Part shown: positions 1 to 8,276 of the stretch, in pieces
Position numbering within the stretch: the first letter of the stretch is position 1
Layout of the letters: every line of letters begins with the position of its first letter
Source: JALZEG01 sp036258555
Lineage (GTDB): Bacteria > Actinomycetota > CADDZG01 > WHSQ01
Length of the DNA: 14,375 bases
NCBI GenBank assembly: GCA_036258555.1
Contig: DATADL010000045.1
Span: 1-14,375 of the forward strand
Reading direction: 5' to 3'
Position numbers and translations under genes: made by a program
The notes under the pieces: generated by a model
Databases searched by the model: none
Told to the model about the DNA's origin: nothing
The model's input: only the letters and a program-made list of their open reading frames with translations

Positions 1-1
1 G

Positions 2-241
2 TTCGACCCCGCGGTCGAGGCGTCGATCGTCACCGACGGATCCACCACGCCGAAGTGGGACCAATGGGACACGACCGCGCTCGTCCGGCGATGGGTGAAC
101 CGAGAGGTGCCCAACTTCGGGATGTTGCTCAAGGCCGAGACCGAACCGCTCGCGGGCGATGCCCGGATCACGTACGACTCGTTCGAGAACTATCACGGGG
201 AGCATCTCAATCCGCGTCTGGAGATCCTCTACCGCGACGGT
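2..241 (+). other. DNRLRE-like N-terminal domain (partial)
   Basis: The in-frame translation reads WDTTALVRRWVNREVPNFGM, then LLKAE, and later ends in a PRLEILYRDG strand. The pattern W(D/F)xTxLVxxW, PN(Y/F)GxxLK, then PxLxIxY is that of DNRLRE (carbohydrate-binding-like) domains found at the front of many surface Rhs proteins of Actinomycetota and Bacillota. Its presence indicates that the Rhs protein continues upstream and probably acts at the cell surface or as a secreted protein. I infer the domain by pattern only. Confidence 0.7.
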
Positions 242-3200
242 AGTCACTCCCAGGGCCCGTCCGTGGCCATAGCGGCTCCAGGAGCCGGCGAGCGCGTAAG
301 GGGGTCGACGCCGGTCAAGGTCACAGCCACGGACGACCGTAAGGTCACGAAGGTCGAGCTCCTGGTCGACGGTAGCCCCGTCGCGACCGACACCGCCGCT
401 CCGTACGACTTCACCTGGAGCTCGACGGCGGTGGCCAACGGAACCCACAACCTCACTGCGAAGGCGTTTGACGACGTCGGCAACGTCACGACGTCTGCGA
501 CCGTCGCGGTAGACGTGGCGAACTCTTCCCCGCCGAACGCGCAGATGACCGCGCCCCTAGGAGGCAGCACAGTCAGCGGATCCGTAGCGGTCTCCGCGAG
601 CGCCACCGACGACACCGGCGTCGCCAAGGTCGAGTTCTACTTCGACGGCTACCGCTTCGGCGAGGACCTTACGGCCACGGGCACGAGCTACAGCGCGACA
701 TGGAACACGCTCGATCCGGCGCTCCCGGCCTACAACGGAACCCACCACCTGACGGCCGTCGCCCTAGACGCTCACGGACAGCGGACGGAGTCACCACCCG
801 TCACCGTGACGGTCGCAAACGCCCCCGCGACGAAATTCAAGGCCGGCTTCTCGACCACAGCGCTGCCGCAGGCGATCGCGTTCGACCCTAGCCCACCGTC
901 GAACTGCGGCACCGGGGGCACCCAGCTGTGTCCTCAGCAGACGCACGGTGTCGACCTAACGGCTACGAACACGAGCACGGTCACGTGGCTGGCCAGTGAC
1001 GTGGTAGCTCGTTACCGCTGGTATGCGGCTGACGGAACGCTCGCGGCAACCGGGCCGAACGTGTCGCTCGGAGCGAACGTCGCGCCCGGCGCGTCGAAGC
1101 AAGTGCGCCTCGCGATCTCGCCTCCGACGCTCCCAAACGGCGTCGATCGAGGGCAATACACGCTGCGACTCGACCTCTTCGACATCCCTTCGGGTGCGTA
1201 CTTCGCCGACAGAGGGAACGCGCCGGCGGACGCGTCGGTGACCGTCCACCGGCTGAAGTTGACAGACCAGCTGGGCCTCGAGCGCTTCTTCCACTACGAG
1301 GGCCGGGAGCTAGGCGCCGGCATGGCTCATCTCGTAAACGTCGCGTCGGGGAACTCGCTCGTGCGTTGGACGCCCTTCTCCTCCCCGGGCCGGGGCCTGT
1401 CGACGATCGTAGACCTGACGTACAACTCACTCGAGGACAAGTCCGACTCGCCGGCCGGGAACAACTTCTCGCTGTCGATCTCCGGTCTGACGCGCTTCGG
1501 GAATCCGTTGGACGTCCACCCGAACAAGGCAGACGAGATCGCCGGGAACACCAGGCGCTACATCCGAGTGATCGACGGGGACGGCACGACGCACGAGTTC
1601 ACCGGGAAGCAGGCAGCCGACGGCACGATTTACTGGGAAGAGCCGGCGGGTGTGCACCTCTTCCTGCGGACGTACTCGACCACGAATCCCAACAAGAAGT
1701 GGGCGCTCACGCGCCCGGACCGCGTCACGTTCTTCTACGACGCCGACGGGTATCCCACCTCGGTCGAGGATGCGAACGGAAACAGGCTGGTCTTCGGGCT
1801 CGAGTCCGTGCCTCCCGGCGAGGATCCGGGGGGGCCGTCCAAACGCATCGTCACGATCACGGATCCCACCGGAGTGGACGGCGCGCCCAACCGCCGGTTC
1901 ACGGTCGACTACTACAGCAAGGACGAGGCGAAGAAACCGCAAATCCGCGGGAACGTCCAAAGCATCTCCGATCACAGCGGGAGCACGCTGACCTTCGACT
2001 ATTACGAAGACGGGAACCTCCTGCGCCTTACGCAGAAGGGCGGGACGAACGCCGACGGTACGTTCCTCGCAGACCGCACCTTCGTGTTCACGTACACGAC
2101 CTCGTCGGGCGCCGGGCCTGCTATCGCGGACGCAGCGGCGCGTGCCAATCCCGATCCGAGGACGGCAAACCAGTCGACGAGGCTCTACAGCGTCCGCGAC
2201 CCTCGAGGTCACGAGACGACGTTCTCGTACCTGGGCAGCGGTGCCGGCACGGCCAGGTGGAAGTTGACGTCTGTGAAGGACCGCGACGGCGACACCTCGA
2301 CGATCCAGTACGACACGGTTGCGCGGAAGACCACCGTCACGGCGCCACTGTCCCGGGCGACGACCTACACCTTCGACACCGAGGGCAAGGTCACGTCGAT
2401 CCTCAATCCCAAGAACGAGACGACGACGATCGGTTGGACCGCAGACCGGCACGTGGAGACGGTGACGGAGCCGACGTCCAAGTTCACGCAGTTCAAGTAC
2501 AACGCTAACGGCTACGTCACCGAGGTACGCAACCAGCTGGGCCACTCCACGCTCCTTGAGTACGAGAACCTCGCCGTGTCCGCGGAAGGCGGCGGCCCAG
2601 ACACGCGCGATGCGGCTGCCTACTGGAAGGCGGGGCGGACGATCGGGCATCTGAGCCAGCTCAAGAAGATCACGGATCCGCGGGGGAACTTCTCCTCGTT
2701 CACTTACGACACGAAGGGCAACCTCAAGATTTCCGAGGACGAGGCGGGATTCGACACCCTCTACGACTACGATCCCGCCACGGGCAACCTCGCGAAGGTC
2801 ACCGACGCAAACGGGAACCCCACCACTTTCACAAGGTACGACTCCAACGGGTTCCCACAAGAGATCCGCAACGCCGAGAACGAGGCAACGGAGTTCTCCT
2901 ACGACGCCGACGGGCTGCTGCGCTGGCTCCAGACACCGCTCCACTCGGCGAGCTCCGAGAACATCTACAACACCTTCTACTTCGACTACGACAGCTTCCA
3001 CCGTCTCGGGCGGCAGAGCGAGCCGAAGTCGTCGGGCGAGGTCATCTGGAGCGGCGTCGAGCTCGATGCGAACGACAACGTCGTAACGGTCTTGCTGGCG
3101 GCGGATGGCGTCCCCGGAACACTGGCCGGTGCTTCTGGGTCGAAGACGAGATCGACCTACGACCCGATGGACCGAACGACGCTCGTAGACGGTCCGAAGA

Positions 3201-6200
3201 CCGTCCCCACGTACCCTGTCGACGACCTGACGAGAATCGCCTATGACGACGCGGGTCGCGTGACGTCCGTAACGAGCCCTCGGGGAGTAGCGACCCCGGT
3301 GGCCGACGACTTCGCATCGCTCTTCGGCTACGACGCGCTCGACCGGACCGTGACCGAGAGCACCCACGAGGTCGACTCGGCAGGGAACAAAGTGCGAACG
3401 CGCAGAACCCACTACTGCTACAACACCGCAGGCGACCTCGTGTCGGTCACCGACCCGCGAGCCGACCTAGCGTCGGTCACATGTGGCACGGCGATCCCCT
3501 TCACGACGACGTACGGGTACGACGATGCCCACCGGCTGAAGACGATCACCCGCCCGGGTGGGAGAACTCGAACGTTCTGGTACGACGCGAACGACAACGT
3601 AACGCAGGTCCGCAACGAGCTATCGGACGACACGATCTTCGAGTACGACAAGAGGAACCTCCTCGAGACCACGAGGCAGCCCTTCGACGGGACCCGGCAG
3701 ATCGTCACCCGCTACGTCTACGACGCCGTCGGCAACCTCAAGAAGCTCGTCAGCCCCAAGGCGTGGGACGCGTCCCCCGACACCGGGACGAGCAAGACCA
3801 ACTTCTCCGACTACGTGACCGAGTACGTCCACGACAAGGCGAACCGGGTCACGGCAGTGATGCTCCCCCGGCGCGGCACCGAGTCGCGTCACTACGTACA
3901 CCACAAGTACGACGACGACGGGAACCTCGTGAAGACGTCCGTGCCGGTTGCCATCGCGCCACCTCCGGACGGGTCCTGGGTCGTTCCGGACCTCCTCACG
4001 ACGGACGTCGGCTACTTCAGGAACGGGTGGGTCCACACGACGAACGACGGAGCCAACCCACTGACCACCTTCGGCTACACGCCCGAAGGGTGGCAGAGCA
4101 CCAGACAGCTGAGCGGCGCCGTGCAAGAGAGGTGGGATTACCACCCCGACGGCTCCCTGAAGGCGCACGTCGACCGAAAGGGTCAGTCCGTCACCTACCA
4201 GTACGACGAGAACGGCAACGTGACCAAGATCGTCGACGGGGCGGGCAAGAACGACCAGCGCGACAACCTCGATATCAGAGTGGCCTACAACGCGTTCGAC
4301 GAGGCGGCCGAGGTCCGCCACCAAGAAGAAACGCGCCCGGACGACGACGCGAATTGGACCTTCACCACCTACGACTACGACCTCAACGGCAACGTGTCGC
4401 AGCGCGTCGACGACGGGGCCAAGGGGGCCGACGGCGTGATCCGCGGGCGGCGACACACGTTCAGCTACAACGACGTCGACTGGCTGTCCGCGCACCGTGA
4501 CTGGGGCAAGCAGCAGGACTGCACGGACGACCAGTGGACCGAGAACGAGTACCTCAAGACCGGATGGCAGGAATTCCGGATCATCAAGCGAGCGAGCTCG
4601 TCGTGCACGCTTTCCCCCGACCAACCGAACTGGACCGTCAAGCAGGGGACCAAGTGGACGTACGCCAAGAACGGCGACCTCACGCAGCTCTTGACGAAGA
4701 ACGGCGACCCGCGCCCGTCGAGCCCGAGTGGGACGACGATCGAATCGCACAACGTCGGCTATTTCGCGTGGATCGACGGCAAGTCCCTATACATGAACGG
4801 GCATCGAACCAGCGACCAGTTCACGCTGTCGAAAACCGGACATCCCTGCGCCTCGACGGAGTGCCTCCTCTCGTACGTCTATGACGCACGCGACCGACTA
4901 ACGAAGCAAACCAGGACGGCTGGGGTCTCTCCGAACCAGAACGTCCGGTGGAAGGACTGGGTCCTCGACCCTGCAGGCAACGTCGAGAGGGAGACGTCGT
5001 CGGACGGTCAGGAGCGCACGTTCACGTATCTCGGCACCAGGCTGAACACGCTGACGGTGAACGGCGCCGTCGTGCGGTACATCTACGACTCCCGCGGCAA
5101 CCTCGACTGCGTCGTCAAGAACGCATATTCGGGTAGCGCGTGTCCCTCGGGCACGGCCGACCTCATGACCGATTACTCGTACGACGCCTTCGACCGGCTC
5201 GAGACCTTCAGGTCGTTGGGCGGCGACGGCGCCGTAGACGACGAGGCGCACTACACGTACGACGTCCTCGACCGCGTCGAGAAGGAAAGGGAGATCCACC
5301 CCGGCTTCAAGCGGAACATCTCCTTCACGTACGTAGGGCTGACCGACCGAGTGGCGACCGAGGTCCACGACGACCCCACCACTTCGACGGCGACCGCGCG
5401 GGACGTCACGAAGTCGTACAGCTACGACGCCAACGGCCTGCGGGTGTCTCTGACGAACGCCCCGGCCATCACCGGGTCGCCGGGAGTCGGAAAGGCCGGC
5501 ACGTTCACGTACGCCTACGACGTGCACGGGTCGGTGTCGGCCCTCCTCGACCAGGCGGGAACGGTCGAGGCGACCTACGGCTACGACGCCTACGGCGGAG
5601 CAGACCCGCACCTCTCCTCCGGCGACACCGACCCACTTCTGCACCTCAACTCCTACCGCTACACGGGCAAACGCACCGACACGGGCTCGGGGACGATCGA
5701 CATGGGAGCCAGGCGCTTCTCTCCCGACGTCGCGAGGTTCCTGCAACCTGACGTCTACGGCGGAGCTCTGGCGAACCTGGGCCTGTCGATGGACCCGCTG
5801 ACGGGCAACCGCTACGCCCTGGCGGCGGGCAACCCCGTGAGCTTTGTGGAGGCCGACGGGCATCGGCTCAACGACATCGGCCCCGGCGGGGGCCGAAGAA
5901 TCCCCCCCGGACCCGAATCGGGCGATCCACAGCTTCCCGACGCGGGCTCGGTCCCCTCCGAGGTGGACGGCGGGGGATGGCAAGGCCTGATCGACAAGGC
6001 CGAGTCCCACGGCGCGGGCGGAAAACTACAGCCGCAGTGCTACAACTTCCCGGGCACGATCGCCAGGGCGAGAACCCTCGCCCACCAGTGCTTCGAGCAG
6101 ATCCTCGGCGCGGCTGCCCTCAACCACGCGTTCTGGGAGATGACCGGCGAGGGCTATCACGCCGATTGGAAGCCTCCTACCGAGCTCGAACAAACGATCG

Positions 6201-6658
6201 TGACGGAGGGGCTCTTGATGCTCGTACCGTTCGACGAGATCCGCCACCTCCGCCACGTCCGCCACCTCGACGACGCAGTAGCGTGGGCGTTTCGGGGAGG
6301 GCGCTCGACCTCTACTGCCAGAGGGGGCGCAGCTAGCCTGGCAGACGACGCCTCGCGTACCCCGAGCTTCGTCGCTCACCCCAGTGGCGACCTTGTAATC
6401 GTCCCGAAAGGAGCGCGAGGACCTTTCCGGGTCGAAAGTGGCCGCGGTTTCCAATATTCCGGAGGACGAGGTGGACTCGGGCTGGATGACAGCGCGAGTA
6501 GCGTCCGTATCATGGATCCTGTCCTGGGTGGCAAGTACCCGTATCCCACCGGTTACGTGTCGTACTCGAATAGGCTCGGCCAGACGATCAACCCGTTCAC
6601 GGGGCAGACTCTGTCCCGCGGCGATCCTCTCTGGCATTGGCCGTTCTCGTCGCTATGA
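2..6658 (+). CDS. Rhs/YD-repeat polymorphic toxin, 5' end outside window
   Basis: A large secreted or cell-surface Rhs-family toxin carrier. The frame is open from base 2, so the true start lies upstream; the GTG at 95 falls inside a conserved domain and is not the start. Domains in order: a DNRLRE-like domain to about 241; two bacterial Ig-like domains (about 250-525 and 530-825), each with a KVxxVE(L/F)xxDG-type strand and a GTHxLTAxAxD strand; a beta-rich spacer to about 1250; an Rhs N-terminal segment; about twenty YD repeats from about 1730 to 5620 (YDADGYPTSV, YDENGNVTKI, YDSRGNLDCV and others); the Rhs-associated core 5624-5866 ending NRYALAAGNPVSFVEADGHR; a proline/glycine linker; a pre-toxin segment with PQCY and CFE motifs (about 6030-6170); and a toxin tip to 6658. 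Rhs shells typically encapsulate the C-terminal toxin, which is released by cleavage near the core end. The next gene overlaps its stop by ATGA and is the likely immunity gene. The family is clear; the toxin activity is not assigned. Confidence 0.95.
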   Translation, partial: FDPAVEASIVTDGSTTPKWDQWDTTALVRRWVNREVPNFGMLLKAETEPLAGDARITYDSFENYHGEHLNPRLEILYRDGSHSQGPSVAIAAPGAGERVRGSTPVKVTATDDRKVTKVELLVDGSPVATDTAAPYDFTWSSTAVANGTHNLTAKAFDDVGNVTTSATVAVDVANSSPPNAQMTAPLGGSTVSGSVAVSASATDDTGVAKVEFYFDGYRFGEDLTATGTSYSATWNTLDPALPAYNGTHHLTAVALDAHGQRTESPPVTVTVANAPATKFKAGFSTTALPQAIAFDPSPPSNCGTGGTQLCPQQTHGVDLTATNTSTVTWLASDVVARYRWYAADGTLAATGPNVSLGANVAPGASKQVRLAISPPTLPNGVDRGQYTLRLDLFDIPSGAYFADRGNAPADASVTVHRLKLTDQLGLERFFHYEGRELGAGMAHLVNVASGNSLVRWTPFSSPGRGLSTIVDLTYNSLEDKSDSPAGNNFSLSISGLTRFGNPLDVHPNKADEIAGNTRRYIRVIDGDGTTHEFTGKQAADGTIYWEEPAGVHLFLRTYSTTNPNKKWALTRPDRVTFFYDADGYPTSVEDANGNRLVFGLESVPPGEDPGGPSKRIVTITDPTGVDGAPNRRFTVDYYSKDEAKKPQIRGNVQSISDHSGSTLTFDYYEDGNLLRLTQKGGTNADGTFLADRTFVFTYTTSSGAGPAIADAAARANPDPRTANQSTRLYSVRDPRGHETTFSYLGSGAGTARWKLTSVKDRDGDTSTIQYDTVARKTTVTAPLSRATTYTFDTEGKVTSILNPKNETTTIGWTADRHVETVTEPTSKFTQFKYNANGYVTEVRNQLGHSTLLEYENLAVSAEGGGPDTRDAAAYWKAGRTIGHLSQLKKITDPRGNFSSFTYDTKGNLKISEDEAGFDTLYDYDPATGNLAKVTDANGNPTTFTRYDSNGFPQEIRNAENEATEFSYDADGLLRWLQTPLHSASSENIYNTFYFDYDSFHRLGRQSEPKSSGEVIWSGVELDANDNVVTVLLAADGVPGTLAGASGSKTRSTYDPMDRTTLVDGPKTVPTYPVDDLTRIAYDDAGRVTSVTSPRGVATPVADDFASLFGYDALDRTVTESTHEVDSAGNKVRTRRTHYCYNTAGDLVSVTDPRADLASVTCGTAIPFTTTYGYDDAHRLKTITRPGGRTRTFWYDANDNVTQVRNELSDDTIFEYDKRNLLETTRQPFDGTRQIVTRYVYDAVGNLKKLVSPKAWDASPDTGTSKTNFSDYVTEYVHDKANRVTAVMLPRRGTESRHYVHHKYDDDGNLVKTSVPVAIAPPPDGSWVVPDLLTTDVGYFRNGWVHTTNDGANPLTTFGYTPEGWQSTRQLSGAVQERWDYHPDGSLKAHVDRKGQSVTYQYDENGNVTKIVDGAGKNDQRDNLDIRVAYNAFDEAAEVRHQEETRPDDDANWTFTTYDYDLNGNVSQRVDDGAKGADGVIRGRRHTFSYNDVDWLSAHRDWGKQQDCTDDQWTENEYLKTGWQEFRIIKRASSSCTLSPDQPNWTVKQGTKWTYAKNGDLTQLLTKNGDPRPSSPSGTTIESHNVGYFAWIDGKSLYMNGHRTSDQFTLSKTGHPCASTECLLSYVYDARDRLTKQTRTAGVSPNQNVRWKDWVLDPAGNVERETSSDGQERTFTYLGTRLNTLTVNGAVVRYIYDSRGNLDCVVKNAYSGSACPSGTADLMTDYSYDAFDRLETFRSLGGDGAVDDEAHYTYDVLDRVEKEREIHPGFKRNISFTYVGLTDRVATEVHDDPTTSTATARDVTKSYSYDANGLRVSLTNAPAITGSPGVGKAGTFTYAYDVHGSVSALLDQAGTVEATYGYDAYGGADPHLSSGDTDPLLHLNSYRYTGKRTDTGSGTIDMGARRFSPDVARFLQPDVYGGALANLGLSMDPLTGNRYALAAGNPVSFVEADGHRLNDIGPGGGRRIPPGPESGDPQLPDAGSVPSEVDGGGWQGLIDKAESHGAGGKLQPQCYNFPGTIARARTLAHQCFEQILGAAALNHAFWEMTGEGYHADWKPPTELEQTIVTEGLLMLVPFDEIRHLRHVRHLDDAVAWAFRGGRSTSTARGGAASLADDASRTPSFVAHPSGDLVIVPKGARGPFRVESGRGFQYSGGRGGLGLDDSASSVRIMDPVLGGKYPYPTGYVSYSNRLGQTINPFTGQTLSRGDPLWHWPFSSL
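5624..5866 (+). repeat. Rhs core end, copy 1 (in the intact toxin gene)
   Basis: These 81 codons encode the terminal Rhs-associated core, from DTDPLLHLNSYRYTG through MGARRF, RFLQPDVYGG and MDPLTGNRYALAAGNP to DGHR. A second copy lies at 7288-7530. By hand alignment 214 of 243 bases and 75 of 81 residues are identical, with most differences at third codon positions and long perfect blocks such as the one encoding NLGLSMDPLTG. It is a natural crossover site for swapping toxin tips. Confidence 0.9.
6360..6655 (+). other. Variable C-terminal toxin tip of the Rhs protein
   Basis: Downstream of the pre-toxin segment the protein changes character and GC drops. The last ~70 residues contain a glycine-rich FQYSGGRGGLGL turn, the strand VRIMDP, a YPYPTGYVSY segment, GQTINPFTG and a final DPLWHWPF. 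This compact arrangement (IMDP, YP.GYV.Y.N, GQT.NP.TG, DP.WH) resembles small C-terminal nuclease-like modules of polymorphic toxins, with candidate polar residues Asp, Tyr, Asn, Thr and His. I cannot assign it to a named toxin family or identify its target. The immediately following overlapping gene supports a toxin role. Confidence 0.6.
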
Positions 6659-7233
6659 GCACGATCGACAGATTCTTGAAGATCGAGGATCTCTTCTTGT
6701 TGTCGGAACGTCGATCGTTGGCCGAGAAACCGGAGATGGATCCGTTGACGGAAGACGACGCGTTAATGGAGTCTCAACTGATCGATCTCCGCTACGACCC
6801 GGTCACCTCAACCACGGGTCTCTTGTTCGACTTGCGCCAAGCGATTCAACTCCGACTCGCCAACACGGGTGTGGTCATCGTGCGCGAAGTTGAGAGACTG
6901 GCGTGGGAGCAACGGCTTCACGAACACGAGAAGGAGGCGTTTGCCGACGAGACTCTCGATCCCGAACTGGCGAAACACCGGGCCTGGAACGTAATCGCGT
7001 CGGAGCCTCGACCAACCGACGTCTTCAACCTCAGGTTGTTGTTCGTCCCGGGTGCCGAGCTGAACGTCAGCGGCGCCAGGGCGGAGTTCTTCATGGGTCA
7101 TGTTCCCGGCATCGGCGACGTGCCAGCTACCTTCACCCACGCCTCGGTCGATGAGATCGAGGCATCCCTGCCGCATTGGAACTCGCCGTTTAAGACCCTC
7201 TACGCGACATTTCTGGATGGACGAGGACGCTAG
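6655..7233 (+). CDS. Candidate immunity protein to the Rhs toxin tip
   Basis: A predicted 192-aa cytoplasmic protein with no signal peptide or membrane segment. The ATG at 6655 overlaps the toxin stop as ATGA; I prefer it to an in-frame GTG at 6637 because a 4-base overlap fits translational coupling and neither start has a clear Shine-Dalgarno site. Visible features are an acidic N-terminus, a central LIDLRYDPVTSTTGLLFDLR strand-helix unit followed by a hydrophobic TGVVIVREV strand, and a C-terminal half with FNLRLLFVPGAELNV and EFFMGHVPGIGD. The STxGLLFDLRxAxQLRxxNTGV pattern is one I associate with immunity proteins beside actinobacterial polymorphic toxins, but I cannot name a family. Its GC, about 55% in the rows counted, is well below the ~70% housekeeping genes to the right, suggesting it arrived with the toxin tip. 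Its role in neutralising the upstream toxin is inferred from position. Confidence 0.75.
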   Translation: MSTIDRFLKIEDLFLLSERRSLAEKPEMDPLTEDDALMESQLIDLRYDPVTSTTGLLFDLRQAIQLRLANTGVVIVREVERLAWEQRLHEHEKEAFADETLDPELAKHRAWNVIASEPRPTDVFNLRLLFVPGAELNVSGARAEFFMGHVPGIGDVPATFTHASVDEIEASLPHWNSPFKTLYATFLDGRGR

Positions 7234-7287
7234 AACTGAGCGGGCTGCACCACGCCACGTGCAAGCCGACCGCGGCTGGCATCAGCT

Positions 7288-7530
7288 GAGACCGACCCAC
7301 TGCTGCACCTCAACTCCTACCGCTACACGGGCAAGCGCACCGATACGGACTCGGGGACGATCGACATGGGGGCGCGGCGCTTCGCGCCGGACACGGCTCG
7401 GTTCCTGCAGCCGGACGTGTACGGGGGTGCGCTGTCGAACCTGGGCCTGTCGATGGACCCGCTGACGGGGAACCGCTACGCCTTGGCGGCGGGCAACCCC
7501 GTGAGCTTCGTGGAGGTCGACGGGCACCGC
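7288..7530 (+). repeat. Rhs core end, copy 2 (orphan cassette)
   Basis: Second copy of the 243-bp core end at 5624-5866. Similarity begins abruptly at the ACCGACCCACT shared by both copies; the sequence before it does not match the Rhs gene. About 88% nucleotide identity by hand count, with 75 of 81 residues kept, shows that the module was once translated or has been maintained by gene conversion. The copies are in direct orientation 1,664 bp apart, so a single crossover would delete the resident tip and immunity gene and join the orphan tip to the Rhs shell. Confidence 0.9.
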
Positions 7531-8276
7531 CCCCTGACAGACGGTTCCGACACCGGATCGCACGCGCGGGCCCCGCTGCGCCTGAACTAAGGAACCCTCG
7601 CGTATGGAACGAGGTCGTCCGCGATAGCCAGGGTTTCACTAAGCAGCTGGCACCGCAGTGCTACGACGGTCCGGCGGCAGGGGGAGCCGAGACGAGAGAG
7701 CTCTTCAGCCAATGCTTCGAGCACATCGGCTTCAGTCTCCAATACCTCAACGAGAGGTACTACGCGCTGACGGGAACCAAGTTCGTCGAAGGAGACGCGA
7801 TCTCAGAAGGGGCCCAGGATGTGGTCGGCGTCGCGGTGAACTTCATACCGCTGCCACATTTCAGAATACCTAGGATTGTCGTCGGAGCAGGCCGTGGCCT
7901 CGCCACTCTGGGCAAGAAGGTTGCAGGCATCTTCGGCAGGGTCTTTCGACGTGGGGGCAGGACTTCCGCGACGACCGCAGCCATGAGCCCAGATGTAGCT
8001 GCTGGATTGGTTCGAAATGCGCAGCCTGTGGGATCGGCTCTCAAGAACGACCCGTACCACCGAGCGGCGTCTTTGGTCGTAGATGACATAGCCGAGAGGG
8101 GGCACGTCTTCCGGATAAGGGGACGGGATGGGCTCGAAGCGACTTTGATCCAGATGCCCGGGGAGATCAGCGGTGTCGCGGGTAGATTCGAATGGATAGT
8201 CGACCACCGTGGGAACCTGACGCACCAGCTTTTTGTCAAAGGCGGCTCTATCAATGGAATCCCGACCACCCCATGA
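7288..8276 (+). pseudogene. Orphan Rhs toxin C-terminal cassette, frameshifted
   Basis: A truncated duplicate of the end of an Rhs gene carrying a different toxin tip. The first 81 codons (7288-7530) repeat the core of the upstream gene. This frame stops at 7588-7590. The pre-toxin and toxin continue one frame over, from at least 7605 (WNEVVRDSQGF) to the TGA at 8274-8276. The pre-toxin keeps the PQCY and CFE motifs of the intact protein. The tip ends with HRAASLVVDDIAERGHVF, RIRGRDGLEATL, IQMPGEISGVAGRFEW and GGSINGIP, a C-terminal pattern seen in polymorphic toxins of Actinomycetota; I do not assign an activity. No in-frame ATG or GTG precedes 7366 after the stop at 7237-7239, so as placed the cassette has no start of its own at the border. 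One missing base, for example in the C run at 7571-7574, would explain the frameshift and gives a plausible linker (HARAPAAPELRNPRV). It is either a silent donor module, a decaying one, or carries a sequencing error. Confidence 0.8.

Noticed and set aside
95..97. GTG as the start of the Rhs gene
   Set aside because: The same frame is open to base 2 and already encodes the conserved W-D-T-T-A-L-V strand of the DNRLRE-like domain, so the gene begins outside the window.
1427..3412. Long minus-strand open frame opposite the Rhs gene
   Set aside because: Its translation is a low-complexity Arg/Val/Gly composition without domains; it is a shadow of the G/C-rich third positions of the YD-repeat gene.
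1700..5600. YD repeats as a DNA tandem repeat or CRISPR-like array
   Set aside because: The periodicity is at the protein level only; nucleotide copies are diverged and irregularly spaced, with no identical repeat-spacer units.
6637..6654. Upstream GTG start for the first immunity gene
   Set aside because: It would add six residues inside the toxin coding region, with no better ribosome-binding site; the ATGA overlap at 6655 matches the second pair.
7366..7590. Independent 74-aa gene inside the orphan core
   Set aside because: The ATG at 7366 is an internal methionine of the core (IDMGARRF) and the similarity begins well before it, so it is a cassette fragment, not a gene.
7821..8276. Stand-alone gene starting at an internal GTG in the orphan toxin
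   Set aside because: Coding similarity continues upstream in the same frame to at least 7605 (PQCY, CFE); no ribosome-binding site was seen at 7821.
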